From contig LUCM01009229.1 of the NCBI GenBank assembly GCA_008360955.1, positions 78,733 to 142,732 on the forward strand: a DNA stretch of 64,000 bases, given 5' to 3'. The notes below the pieces were generated by a model. The model worked only from the letters and a program-made list of their open reading frames with translations, searched no databases and had not been told where the DNA came from. The number at the start of each line of letters is the position of its first letter. The first letter of the stretch is position 1. The translations under genes were made by a program, and so were the position numbers. The DNA comes from Fasciolopsis buskii (lineage: Eukaryota; Platyhelminthes; Trematoda; Plagiorchiida; Fasciolidae). Below are positions 22,601-35,006 of the stretch, piece by piece.

Positions 22601-25600
22601 AAAATCCGGTGACACCCACTCGGGCTCATTGCCCAATCGCAGTTCCCATTTTTGTTTCTTTTGTCTGTGAGAAGAACATGTTGCTTCGTGCTACTGTCTA
22701 CAGGGGGGCACTGGGAACCACTAGAATCCCTGGCGTTCCAGATGTCTTGAGCCGCTTCCTTTCCACGGACTCGTGGAGGAATCCCCCGATTATGCTGAGG
22801 GTCACCAGTCTGCCTACTGCGTCCAGCGGAACAGTTTAATTGAAGTTTTTCTTTGGGCTCGACCTAGATGCTTTGGTTAATGACTCTAAGAATTTTCTTT
22901 ACCGCAGCCAAGAAAGTATTCCTGTATCTGAGATCGCGAAATCTGGCAATAAGTGGTTTAATCTTTGGCCCGCTCCCAGTCATGTCTCCACTTCCTCAGC
23001 CGGAAAACCCTCTATCGGAGAATAGATCGCTTTTCTCACGTGTCTTGGTACGCTTACTAACTTCTGGTACAGTTCCCCGTCCCCCTGGTAGCTTCCTCGC
23101 AACAAGTTCCAGCTAGGTCTTTTGTGACTGTTTTGCTGGCGGCCTAGTGCCAACTCAGCGTTGTCTTCTAACCTTCTCACTTACTTAGCAAGTGACCTCC
23201 GGAGTTTCTCGATCTACTGGCCCTATTGTCCCATGCTTAGACGAACGATCGCCTGCGCATGCCTAATCTCCTCTCTGGCCTTCCGCTGGGGTACGCTTAT
23301 GCAATTGTCATTTCCGGTGCACCTAGTACACGGCCCCACCTCTGAGTAATCCGTTTCCTGTTCTTCTAAAAGTTCATCTGTGAAGGCCCCGAGTCCGGCA
23401 GCTGCCGCCGACTGTCACCAGCAACCAGCTCCTGAGAGTGCGGAATAGAATGAAATCACTTGCCTCCTCTAACTTTTATTCAGTGAATGGTGATAGCTTT
23501 TTAATATTGGACACGCTGGGAAAACCAACTTCGGCTCTTCGTGCAGGGCCTATAGATCCTCTATGCTTGAAGTCAAGCGGCTGCACTTAGTTTGGAACAA
23601 TATGTCGCAAACAACACTGAACGGGGGCTTTCATCACATTTGTTTTACAGCCATGTGTCTGACATGGGAAAGCTACAAGCGTGGCAGACTCTATCCCGCC
23701 TTTCGAAGTTTGGTTCAACGAGATTCAAACAGGCTGCGCTATGCGGCACCTAAGGTGATTTCTAGGCTTTTGTGATAAGAACAAAAGTTAGAGTAAGGTT
23801 AAATGGCTGCCAAAACACGGATTTAGGTGATTTTTGTAAATTTACCTTGGGTTTATTTAATTCGAGAGTCCAGATTTCTTTCCTTGTCAGTCGATTCGGC
23901 CGGGAATTCAGCTGCTCTGGGTCCAGTTCACTGAATTTTCGCTAAAAGACGTAGAAACCAAACATTTCATCTCTTTCTGTTTGATGAAGTCGGATTTGTT
24001 GTCTTCAACCCCTGCAGCCTTTTTAAGGGCCGAGGCTTATACTTTTAGTGTTACCCGGGTCTGTGCTGCTTCCCCTTCCTTGGAGGTCGTCCAGCAAAAG
24101 TAGACATGGTTGCGCAGTTACGCAGAATCAAACAAAATAAGGTGCCACCAAAAAGCAACAGGCTTTCGTGAGATCTGTGGATACCCTTTTGTGCCGAGAT
24201 CACCGATGTAACTGGGAGAAGAAAGTGGACGCACTGCCTCAGGTGACAATGCCGAAGTGCTAATGTAATCCGATTTTTGGGTAGCTAATAGCAACCCCGA
24301 TGAATGTTGGACTTACGTAAAATTAAATCTGCCGGGTGATAAGACATCAGGAAATCAGTTCGGCCAGTAATCAGGAAAAAGCAGACTGCGCGGTAAGCTT
24401 TTTCCAGAAGGTACACAGGGAAAACCAGGTTGCGTAAGAACAAATAGTGAGCAAGACTAATACTATGGTGAAGGTGCCGAATGAACTCATCAAGGATGAA
24501 GAAGCACCGAAAGGTTTTAAACAACTGGACCGTTAGTAAGAGGCAGAGCCCGATGAAATAAGACCAGCAGTGTGAAAGTCGCTAGTAGGGCCCCTTGAGA
24601 GACCCACTACCCACCCTGTTATCGCATCGCCAGAAGAAGGGAGATCTGGCAGCTGGCACCAATCCATAGCTATAATAATGCATAAAGTATCATGATTGCC
24701 GTAGCCATTGATTGCGAATCTGACATTCATGGTGCTAAAACCCTTTGGATTGATCTCACGCAATTGATCGGACAGCGATCTTGAGGCGAAGCCATTAGCT
24801 AGAAATCAACAAGGGTCCTGTCACAAGCTTTCGTAGTTGAGCAACTTGTTTAGCCTCTTGGACCAAGAATCAAATAGGGAGGATAGAGGTAAAGAATCCT
24901 GCGTCCGCCACCTTAACTTCCAGAGGGCTTTAGATGTCGTAAATCACAGAATAATGCAATAAAAACTAACGATATTTGAGCTGAAAACTAAGATTGGAAA
25001 AAGCAAATGCGAAAATCTGAAGGACAGATCTCTCAAGAAAGAAGTCACTCGGTGCCGCAACGTATGGTGCCATATAATTCTAGCTCGGCACTACCGCTTC
25101 TCCCGATGTGTTTATGCCACAACCGACAGTTTGAGAACTGTATAAATTACGCTAACTGATGAAAAAAATAAGGGTCAGCGCATAGTAGTGCTATCCAGAG
25201 GGATCCAGAAAAAGCATGCTCTTTGTCAGTAAATTGGAACGTAGTGTCAAACGCGAGCAATCACCAGTGGCTCATCAAAGAAGGTAGCCGTTATGTGATT
25301 TTGTTGATTGCGGTCGCTGACTTTGAGACTCGCAGTTAGCCGGCCCGAATCCAACCCCAGCCCAAACCATTTAATCAAGCAAAAACGATCAAACGGCAGC
25401 TAGGGGGACAAAGCGACAGTTCTTTAGTTTGTTCCAGTAAAAGGATTTATGTAAATCCTTGTATGATAGGGCACTTTAACCGATTGTCTTTCTTCTAACT
25501 GGAACAGTGTCTGTTCTCTTGTCATCGTAGTTAATGCCGCCACCGCTCCCATAAGAGCTTGTTAGAATCAGACGGCCCTTAATCAGCGCGCAAATTGGGT

Positions 25601-26725
25601 GGTTGGCTGACTTCATCTCTGTTCTCGGGTCCCCTGTCCGCACAATTTAAAGCCGTCGCGTTGTTCAGCGGACACTAGTGAAGTTTTGCAGTTAGTCCAG
25701 CTCTTGCGAATGCAGTCTCCAACAATTTCGTGAGAATGATCGCATTGAAACAGATTTCCAGTTCAGTTTCAGTTAGATTACAGAACTATACGGCGAAATG
25801 CCTAATCATCCAGGCTCTTTCGCCGAGAGCTTCATGGATCTGACGATGCCTTGACAACAGGGGGGTGGAACACCTATAAGGGAAAGGACAATTACTGAGA
25901 TGCTCCCCTATCGACCACCTCCTCAATCCCACAATTCACACACTCTCCAAACAAAACTAGGCTTTGAATTTTCGCGCTGACCCCACCTCGGCCGCTTCCT
26001 TTAGTAAATTTTTCCAGCCATTCATCACTCGTGTTGCAAACGATTTGCTGTTTTGAAGACCGCGCGTAGCCTTCCCTTACAATAACTCCGCCAGAAATAT
26101 GGGCTTATCTGGACATCAAGCGACAGTGGAATAGGCGTAGCAAGCAAAAAATCCCGGAATTTAAATGAATGTGGATTTCAAACAGTCTGAAGAGTCCGGA
26201 AGGGGGTGAGGATTCATGGTGTGCTTTACGTCAAACTAGGTAGTGTAATATTTAGGAATCCGGCGTTTATTCCGCGCCGTTCAGCGTATTCATCTGATGG
26301 CTTTTGGAACACCATCTACAGTCGTAGAGATCCTATATATTAGTAGGAAGGCAAAATATTGGAAGGGTTTCAGGATGTTTTACCGTAATGATTAGGGAAG
26401 CCGAGGCACAAGGCAAAGAGCAGAGGCTAAGGAAGATGTCGGGAAAGAGGCAAAGTATATTTTATCTTTTGTTCCCTTCAATAACGAAGCAATAATGTAT
26501 ATCGTCTTCATGAAGGCGGCCGCAGCAGTCAGATAGCTTCCAAGTAAGGAACTTAACCGGAAATGGAAGGATTCGAGCTAGCGACGTCTAAACATAAGAG
26601 CTACGACCTTGTCTCTTGGTCATGCTCAAAATTGTTAAGGCATGAGCTCGGGGTCATCTTGGGACTCTATTCCAGGTAATGGTGATGAATTGCTGAAAGG
26701 CAACCGGAAGATGATTGCGACAGCA
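22601..26725. other. Long stretch with no firm gene
   Basis: Frames are at most 82 codons. A minus-strand frame at 23180-22980 (NLLRGSYQGDGELYQKL) weakly resembles the Arg/Lys-rich linker between endonuclease and RT of LINEs, so older LINE debris is likely. Nothing recognised at 23.2-26.7 kb on either strand. Confidence 0.35.
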
Positions 26726-28592
26726 ACCAAAGCACACTCGTGCTGCGAAGGAACGGACCACCCTCTAAGATGGATATGTATGCCATCAGCCCAGACCTGA
26801 CCTCGCGAAAGGGGAAATCCCACACCACCCTCGTTCGGTAGATAAGCATTTGGCTACTTTGTTGGTCGGCCTGGGGAAGTAGCTCATCGGACTATCCACT
26901 TATGCCTCACCACCCACCCCTCTATTATTTAACATGCCCCCGTCCTTCCAACCGCATACCTGGTACGTATGCTGACGTCTGTAACAACTGCCGCCGTTCT
27001 TTCTTAATTATTCATGCAAGCTTACTGAAACTACTATGTGGTACAAGTTGCTATCGTCCTGTTTAAACACAAATTACTGATCCCAATATTCTTATGCTTC
27101 TCTCTTCCCTTTCTACGATGTCTCGTATCAAATCCTGTCCTAGCATCCAGCCCACACTGCCATCCGCGAGCCAATCCGTTATATCCTGTCTTGGCAACTG
27201 TAATTAGTAAACATCGGCGAAAGATCACAGGATCAATTATAATTGACTCCCTGTAGCATGCACACCGGGCCCGTAGACCAGAAGAGTTCCACAAACGGAA
27301 CAAATAGTGACTTTATTCCCTAACCATTGTGCTGGCCGTCGTATCAGACCACTGTAATCTGCATCTGCGAAGATGTCGGAAGATGAATAGAAACGCGTTT
27401 CAAATAAGGACCATGTAGCACAGGACTCATTGAGCCATATGCCCTATAGGGATAAAGCAGCCGGTGTTTGTCGCACATGTCCCGTCAACGGAGACTACCC
27501 CTTGCGTGTTTCGTGACAGTTGTCTGGTCTCTGTAATCTTCCTAAGAAACTGACTGTTATCACTGATCCTATTTTTGTTTACTCACCTTGACACCAGCTG
27601 GAACAAATTCCAGGCTGACCCTTCTCTCTCCGGCTCTACTCCAGGCTCGGTAATGACCGCAGATGCAACGTAAACTATCGCCTGAAGCTCCACCCCATCC
27701 TTTGCGCCGGTTTTCTATTCCCGTTAGGAAGCTGCTATCCTGCTATCCAGTACCTGGCCGCGCGACTCTGAGACAAGCCAAGCCACGCTGATGATCGCCC
27801 CGGGTTCCTCATCTCAGATGAACCATCACGATTGTCCAAACAGTTACTACCACTACTGAAATGGCGGGCAACTCCCCAACCTCCAGACCCGTGCCGCCAC
27901 AGAACGCCATAATTTCCAATATCAAACCAGGACAACACAGGTCATTCGTGACAATGCATTTAAGGATTGATTATAAATTTTACACGTACTCGGTTTTTGA
28001 TCCCGCCACGCATTACAATCCGCTCCCGGCCGCATAAGTCCAGTGACCATTTTTGTAAGTTCCATTGTCTCTCTGTCCACAATTCTGAATATATTTTCGT
28101 CCCGTAAATTGTTTGATGCAACCTTGACGGTTTCCCGCTGTTTTATCTTAAGCATTATTTTGACTCTTGAATGTTGTCAATTACCATTCTCCATCCACCT
28201 CACATGATATCCAGTGTGAGTTCAACTCCTCTTCATACCGTTATTACATCCATATTGACCTTCATCTTTACTGTGTTACCCTCCTGATTTTTGAGGAACC
28301 CAACCGACTGAAAACACCCACCATTTCTTCCCAGCCAAATTATGCGTCGGCGATGCGCACCTTTGACGCGTTTAAACATGGATTGACTCGCAGTGCGCGA
28401 CTCATAGTCAGCCCCAGAAAGTTTCGGCGATGGATTATCTAGCTCTGATTCGAAGCCCAAAAACTGGTGATTAGCCCATTTTATTACAGGTTGTGCTCAT
28501 CAGAACACAGAAACTGCATCTTCACGACTAAATTTTGTCTTGCGATTTCCAATGTGCCATCTGTGTTATCTTGATCTTGCCTTGCGCATGAC

Positions 28593-28607
28593 TCTCAAAT
28601 TTCGAGA
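28593..28607 (+). other. LINE 3'-end hairpin (copy A)
   Basis: TCTCAAATTTCGAGA; stem with one A-C mismatch at the loop end. It lies ten bases before the (TTA)n tail, as in the other copies. Confidence 0.6.
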
Positions 28608-28616
28608 AATATACCC

Positions 28617-28617
<1 letters not shown>

Positions 28618-28653
<36 letters not shown>
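28618..28653 (+). repeat. (TTA)12 microsatellite, LINE tail
   Basis: Twelve perfect TTA units, the 3' terminus of LINE copy A. The sense-strand tail is (TTA)n and not poly(A). The inverted copy at 61.1 kb carries the same tail as (AAT)n on the plus strand. Confidence 0.95.
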
Positions 28654-31034
28654 GGTAACTTCGAGGTCGAGAGGCAAGTGATTTGCTTTACCATTGCTGA
28701 ACGATTGAGACGAGCTGCGTGAGTTCAAGCACCCTACTGGCGAGGATTGGGCTGTTTGCTCTTCAGCAGATTCCGAAGACTGAATACCGTATGTATGTGG
28801 GTGGCTTTCTTGGGTTCCGAGCCTTTAAGGACCCGGTTTTAACGGCCAATTTCAACCGTTGTTTCTTATTGGTGCTCTTTGTTGCTCGGAGTTTTGGGGA
28901 CGCGTCTGGGTTGCAAAAGGAGATACAGAGCCACTGCAAGTTGAGTGGGATTTGCTGATTTTATTAAAAGTTTACGAGAGCCTCCATGTGAGGTTTATGG
29001 TCTAATGCACATTTAAGTTGGTTCTTCGGTCCCAAAGACGCTAAGCCTAGCAATGTGACGTGTCCTGGGCATTTTGCTTTGCAAATCCTAAATCGCTGGC
29101 GCTTTTGGTCGCTAGCTCCGTTTTGCTTCTGTTGACCCCTTCGTGGGTAACATAGGACCTACAAGCTGTTCATGGATGAGTTTGGCGGGCGCAGGTTTTC
29201 TGCCTCCGGGTGGATTATTTTTGCTTTGGTGTTCAGTAGGTTCCTGTTTTTACTATGATCTTTCACTGCATTTGCTGCCCGCCTACTATTGCCGAGACTT
29301 TTCCTTGCTCAAATCTGTCAAGAATGGCATCAGATTAGCTGGGGGATATTAGGTAAAACCCTTGGCGGCCCGGAAAAACAGAAGGAACGGGGGAGAGTAT
29401 AACTTGGAATCACTTGTTGGTAGCTTATTGACTGGCTTTCATTCAAGTTATTGAGGCTGTGAAGGAGAGAGACCAAGTTTCGGTTCTTGCTTTCGTTCAG
29501 AGTCCAGTTGAATCCCCTGTTGATCCTTCGGTTTGTTCACCTAGGATTTGCCTTTGGGACACGGAATTGTTATACACCGATATAACCTTAGCAAAGCCTT
29601 ACGCCTTCTTGCTTCCGTCTAGCTGAATCATCTGATCATTCACGGAGGTCGGAGCACGGAATTGAGGCAAAATTAAAAAGAGTTTTGCTGGATTTCACCG
29701 AATGGCGCGATGTCATAGAGTGCATGGAAAGGGTCGACGAAACCGGCTGAAGAATGTCACAGGTTTTGTTGAACTTCACCACATGATGTTGCACCTATCC
29801 GTCACTGATTTGCACGGTTATTGTCCGTTAGCTCACAGCGATCGACCCCTACTGATAGATGACTTCTCTGCAGGTAGCCTAAGTACGACGAATTATTTCA
29901 TGAAAACATTCAATCTCCTACTACCGACAAGATGCAATGCAGCAAATATAAAACCAGCCAGGTGAAGTCACTATAAGGGCAGCAACTTGAATCAATTTGT
30001 GGCGTTTGGAGAATACAAAAAACTAATTTAACCAAGTCCAAATTTACCGCAATGTATTGAAGTGCTGATGCATCGCACGCGTTTGAGGCTAAGAATGCTT
30101 CTTTTAGTCATTAAATGGTGAGTTATTCTTTGAGTCTAGATGGGTAGTTTCCAAGCTGAGACAAAACTGAGAAGGTTTGAATTGCGCTGTGCCGTCCCAC
30201 ATCGTGAATTGTCATCGTGGTGGTTTTATAGCTACTATTTTGTTATTCTGGCATTATTCACCAGGTAAGGATAATTTCCCTAGACATGAAAATTAGCTTG
30301 ATTTTTCTGATCATTGAAATTTTTGGTCTAATCACCGTTTAATTATTTTGCCAATTTTTGTTTCAGCTTGCACAGCCACATTTCCAGCCCTGACCTGCCC
30401 TTAGCGTGAACGCTCTTATTCTGTGTGGCATAAATTCAGTCAGTATACTTAGTTTCCCAAAGGAAAGATGCGCCTTTCGACCCGGCTAATCATTTCTCTG
30501 TCCAAACTTTTCCATACCCCTCAATATCATCCTGCTATTCAGCCGTATAGTGTCTCGGTGTGTTCTGTTTTACGCCACATTATAGTATGCTATTCCATTT
30601 AGCCAGTCATTTAACGGCTGTCATCTGTCATAGGATATTTTTGACTTGTTAATTTACCTTCTGATCCATTTTGTAGACGCACTGCCTGCCTCTCACCGTT
30701 GATGCTAACTAGGTCTTGTGAATTATTCACAAGTTACGTCGTTTTACGGCACTCTATAGCACTTCTCTCCCAAGAACTGCGGCAACCCGATCACGTACAG
30801 TATCCCGCTCTCACTATAGCATTAACAACTATAAGTGGTCACCTTTCACAATTGTGCTTAGATTTTTTCCCCAAACTTTAAATTTCCAAGCAAGAGCAGA
30901 ATGACTTGTGGTATCCAGCAGCGAGCCAAACGCGTCTATGCTCCATAGTGCTTATTGACCTGGTGGGTAAATCCCATGAAAGAGCACAGATCTTCGAAAG
31001 AAGTTTACCCAATTTAATGTAACACGTTAACAAT
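28654..31034. other. Unassigned; may include LINE 5' UTR
   Basis: No recognised frame; the longest are 79-87 codons. The part just before 31035 may be the 5' UTR of the plus-strand LINE that follows, but no promoter or start site could be defined. Confidence 0.35.
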
Positions 31035-31345
31035 TTGGAGCAAACTATTTCAAAGCTTGCACCCTTTTCCCATCTCAGTGACCCTGAAAAACGGCTGGAC
31101 AAGCATGACCTGGTGGCCTCTGGCAACTTCCTGGATGCGCTGGCCTCAGAAGCATCGAGTAGGGTGGATAGGTCGCGTAACGTCATTACCTATAACATCC
31201 CTGATCGCATTCCTATGAATGGCCTTAGGGATCCACTCATGGCAGCTAGCGGCATAGCGCAAATACCATATATAATGGAGAGGCTGCGGAAGCGGACCCG
31301 ACGTCATAGTTGTCTCCATGCTGCAGGTTTAGACAAAGTTTAGCA
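31035..31345 (+). pseudogene. LINE ORF1 fragment (RNA-binding type)
   Basis: A 102-codon frame reads SSRVDRSRNVITYNIPDRI, then LMAASGIAQIPYIMERLRKR. This is the pattern D-R-S-x-N-x-x-I-Y-x-I-P followed by an L-x-A-A-G-I and R-L-R-K-R segment. It is found in ORF1 proteins of CR1-like elements and lies in their RRM-like, nucleic-acid-binding part. The preceding residues (SDPEKRLDKHDL) may be the end of a coiled coil. The frame ends at 31343, where the family normally continues, so the protein is truncated. The following 101-codon frame (31374-31679) is in another frame and may carry more of ORF1. Confidence 0.65.
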
Positions 31346-32702
31346 GAGTAATTTATCAGCAAGCAAAGCCTTATTGCTGCAACTGCACCTTTTAAAAACA
31401 AAAACGACCATAAAGAAAACACCTCTCCAGAAGGAAATTGTTGCTGACACTTTGCACAAATCCAGTCCTACGCATCTGATTTCCAAGATGTCATCAGCAA
31501 ACAATGCACGGCCAGTTTTGGCGGAGTCGCCCAAAACGGGCATGGTGTCTCCAAGACATTCACCCTTTCGGCGGCAAAAGAGAAGTTCACCAGAAACGAT
31601 ACCGTCCACGGTTTCACGCTCCACCGTTGTAGAACTAGACATATCGATCTCGCCCCTCACATTGCATCCTCCCGCCTAATCGCCAGAAACTCAACGTCAC
31701 CGTGTTTAGTTAGGGTCAAAAGCCCGTCCAACCCGCACCCACTCTATATTACGATCGCCAAGGCCAGTTCCTGTGGCTCACCGTCACGCTCAACCCAGCC
31801 CCCACAGGCTGTATGCCCTCAAAATTACTGGTGATGCACTTGGCACCAAGAAAAAAGACCTTCTTCTATCCAACGATGTTGCGACCCCCCTCAGTAGAAG
31901 GGGTCCACGTAAGACACAAACCTCTTTTACCTCAAGATCCCCTCGGAGTCCATAAATAATTGCGCTGTGCTATGCCCTCTCCCATCGGATCTACCAACGT
32001 CATATAACTCAGCCCTTCAGGCGGTATGGCTAACTCCGTTAGATCTTAACCCCTTCATTTCAGCGCCACAAAGAACATCGCAGCACTAAGAACCATCTCT
32101 CGCCGCACCAACCAACGGGATTGTTTATTCACCATAATTTCAACCTCGGTTACTGTCTCAGAGCTGAAACTGATTTCCGTATTACTGGCCCGTCACCTTA
32201 ACCCCCAAACGTATTTTGAACCATACCCCACTCGTGACAAGATCACATTTCTGCGAATCACACTTGACTGGCCATCTCCAGCCTATAAACACAATTCTTA
32301 AGCCGACCTACCTACAACCACTGTCTCACCTTCCCGGACCAAATCCTCAGGCTTCCAACCAGCTAGAATTCAAGCCTTTCAACATCCTGCCATCTATTGA
32401 TTTTTTCCAAACGTCATCTTTATTTTATCTTTATTTTATCCGGATTTTTCTTCAGCCATACCATGACGTCCACGCCGTCGCACAGCCTCTTCACTCCCTA
32501 AAAAATGCACGCTGCTCACCGGCTATACCAAAGAACAGGTTGGAACCTACCCCAGCTTGTGAATCAGGCTTGACAGGACATGGTCACCCAAAAGGCTTTA
32601 CCATCGCCATCCGTTCTTCCTTGCTTGTCTCGCAATGACTTTTCGCCTCAAATGGAATCTTTCGACCATGACGCTACTTAATCCGTTTGTCTACTACTGA
32701 GC

Positions 32703-35006
32703 CATTTTTATTGTTGTCATTAAATACTCGCTCGATACCAATTAAGGTGCATACGCTGCGCCTGTCGCTGTAAACACGTAGATATGATTTCACTTTTGTC
32801 ACTGAGACATGGCTGACCGAAAATACCCTCGACAGGGACATTGCAATAATTGGATACAATTCTTTCATGAACTTCAGGATAAATAATCTCAAGGAAGGCT
32901 ATCGCATGCACAACAGACACTCTTTCAGCCTCATGACAAAATCACCCTACATTTGAAAGCCTGAAAGATTCTATCTGGCTGACTGTTACTATCGGGCATC
33001 AGGACTTACCGATCAGTTCTATCTACCGTCCAACTAGTACGCATCAGCCAGAGTTCTTGCCACTATGTGATGCGCTCAACGCGGCCGCCGACCTTCAAGG
33101 CCCTAAGCTAGTAGCGGGCAATCTCAACACCCCATGGGTTTGTTGGTCTTCTTTCTCCTCCCATAAATACCTTTCCGCGTTTGGTTCCAAAGTACGGGTG
33201 GGTGGGTGGACACAGTATGTTTCAGTGCCCGCAGGGTCGACAGCGCTATTGATCTTATCTTCACAAGTGGCCTAACACAGGTGCGCATTTCCACAGACAA
33301 CAATTTGCTCTGATGTTATCTTTCCCAGATTATTCGCAAATTCTTTGTTTTGACGTCCATTATCTCCTCCTCGGCTTTGAGCAAACCATACCACAGAGCC
33401 TCATAGAATCTTCTTCCCTCCATAATTTGTAGCCAAAAGTGGGACCGTTTCTTTCTTTCGGTGGATCTCCAACTGGCCACCAATATATTGTAAGCTACTC
33501 TAAGTGTTTGCCTTGATCTAATCTCTCCAACCCAGTGTGGCACATTCCCCGAAAGGTCGATCACCCTAGACCGCCTTAAAAAAGTATTCCTTAATCCAAA
33601 CAAGATTCAAAATAATAAAAGAATTCGCTGTGATGTAGCAAATGAACCGTCTGCCTAAAGAGATTAAGACATTTTCGGATTCTCCTTAAAATGAGGGACC
33701 TTCAAGCGTTACTCTCTACCAACTGGACTGCAGCACTAGCAAAACTACTGAGAACAAACAACTCCTTACCTCGCAGGCACATCCTCCCCAAGATTCTCTC
33801 TCCACCTAAATGATATTAAACTACAGCTGTCAAAAATGAGACCGTCTTCTAGGTTGGACCGGACGACATTCACCCAGCCCTCTTCAAATTTGGGGGTGCA
33901 GATAGCTCTATAATTTTGTCCGATCTGTTCAACCCTCTTTAAATTGTAGCAATTTTATCCACCAATGGAAACTCCTGTCATTGTCCCAATTCACCTAGGC
34001 GGTTTAATTTGAGAGCCATCTAATTACAGACCCATCAACCACACCCCAGTTTTCTCCCGTATTTTGGAAAGAATAATAAACGGCAAGTTAACGACTTACC
34101 TGGGCACGGTATTCTTTTTCTTTTTGCAGACGATATAAACTTGTGCACACGATTCCACCTCGTGACCTCAACACCATCACGGATAATGTAAAAATGATCT
34201 ACTAACGCTTGATTCATGGTGCACAACTTGGTCGATGACATTTTCGGCTCACAAAAGCAGCATACTCACACACAAATGCCACATTCCTGCAGGAATCTTT
34301 GAAATTGACCAAGAAGTCATTCCTTCCACTCACACTGTCAGAGGTCCGGGTTTCCATTACTCCAGCACATTCAACTTCTCATAACACACCTTGATACAAA
34401 TTGCAAAAGCTAGGAGACTAATTGGGTTGGTGCGCAGAACATTTAGAAACCAGGAAAGTAAGTTATTAATATATAAGTCGCACGTAAGACCTATCCTGGA
34501 CTACTCTTCCATCGTGCGCTCCAACATGCAGCGGAGTGACAGACTCGAGGTGGACAATGTTCAAGGAACACGTACAAAACGACTTCTGGGCTTCTCTTCA
34601 TGGCCAAACTGCATGATGAAACGGCTGCGTGGAGTTCACATCAACCTCTCCTTTTTATGAGATTATTGATAAAAATATGTGCATCTCCGCACCCCAGGTA
34701 AGAAACAACTTTTCTTATGGCTTACGCTGAGCTGAGTTCTTGGTTTCACTTCCCATGTCAGGGATAGCACTTAGGAAGAATTTTTTCATCATCAAATAGT
34801 TCTCCTTGTAGAATAACCCGCTCCAACAAATAAAGACGATTTCTGCTGCCTCCGTCACCTTTAAAAACGAAATTAGGAAGGCAATAACCATATGTAATTC
34901 GTTAAACTTCCACGATCCTAACACCCTATTAGAATGGGCCCATGAGTCGGGCTTAGGGTATAGAGTGAATACAGTGCTCAATGTCTTATCTCAACCCAAT
35001 AAATAA
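32703..35006 (+). pseudogene. LINE ORF2 endonuclease-RT, internally deleted
   Basis: The endonuclease opens at 32703 with LLSLNTRSIPIKVHTLRL. FVTETWLTENTLDRDI follows at about 32790 (catalytic Glu in ETW kept). LVAGNLNTPWVCW is at about 33110, where GDFN became GNLN, and VDSAIDLIFTSG at about 33237. The first RT block is near 34.02 kb (ITDPSTTPQFSPVF in one frame). It jumps directly to FFLFADDINLC near 34.11 kb, so several hundred bases of palm are missing. The C-terminus follows: RRLIGLVRRTFRNQESKLLI, SHVRPILDYSSIVRSNMQR (34391-34660), then KNFFIIKYSS-like remnants and AITICNSLNFHDPNTLLEW before the stop. Not functional. Confidence 0.75.

Larger units (their letters stand above)
26726..28653 (+). 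mobile_element. LINE 3' region, copy A of inverted pair
   Basis: The 3' part of a LINE on plus, ending with hairpin and (TTA)12. From 26726 to about 28443 it is nearly identical, in inverted orientation, to 61303-63022. By eye I count about ten differences in 1.72 kb, clustered near 28205-28235. From 28444 to the tail the two copies are still homologous but only about four in five bases agree. Upstream of 26726 similarity is lost or very weak. Open frames are short and alike on both strands, and none matches a known protein, so I treat this as a non-coding 3' UTR. Its LINE identity rests on the shared 3' end (hairpin, the GCGCATG word, A/T tail). Confidence 0.7.
31035..35006 (+). mobile_element. 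LINE (CR1-like) with ORF1 and ORF2, RT core deleted
   Basis: The most complete LINE in the window. ORF1 remnant is at 31035-31345, a proline/serine-rich stretch at 31.4-32.6 kb, and ORF2 at about 32703-35006. ORF2 contains an endonuclease, a first RT block and, after an internal deletion, FADD and the C-terminus, ending at a TAA (35004-35006). A terminal hairpin and A/T tail of the type seen in other copies was not found downstream, so the 3' UTR may be broken, perhaps by repeat R1 at 36.86 kb. Both ORFs carry stops and frameshifts. Confidence 0.8.

Noticed and set aside
26726..28443. A DNA transposon as explanation for the near-identical inverted copies
   Set aside because: The ends of the identical block show no terminal inverted repeats or target duplication, and the block continues into the homologous LINE 3' tail in both copies.
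28618..28653. (TTA)12 as an independent regulatory or CRISPR-like repeat
   Set aside because: It is the tail of a LINE, with the same hairpin and GCGCATG word next to it as in the other copies. No spacers are present.
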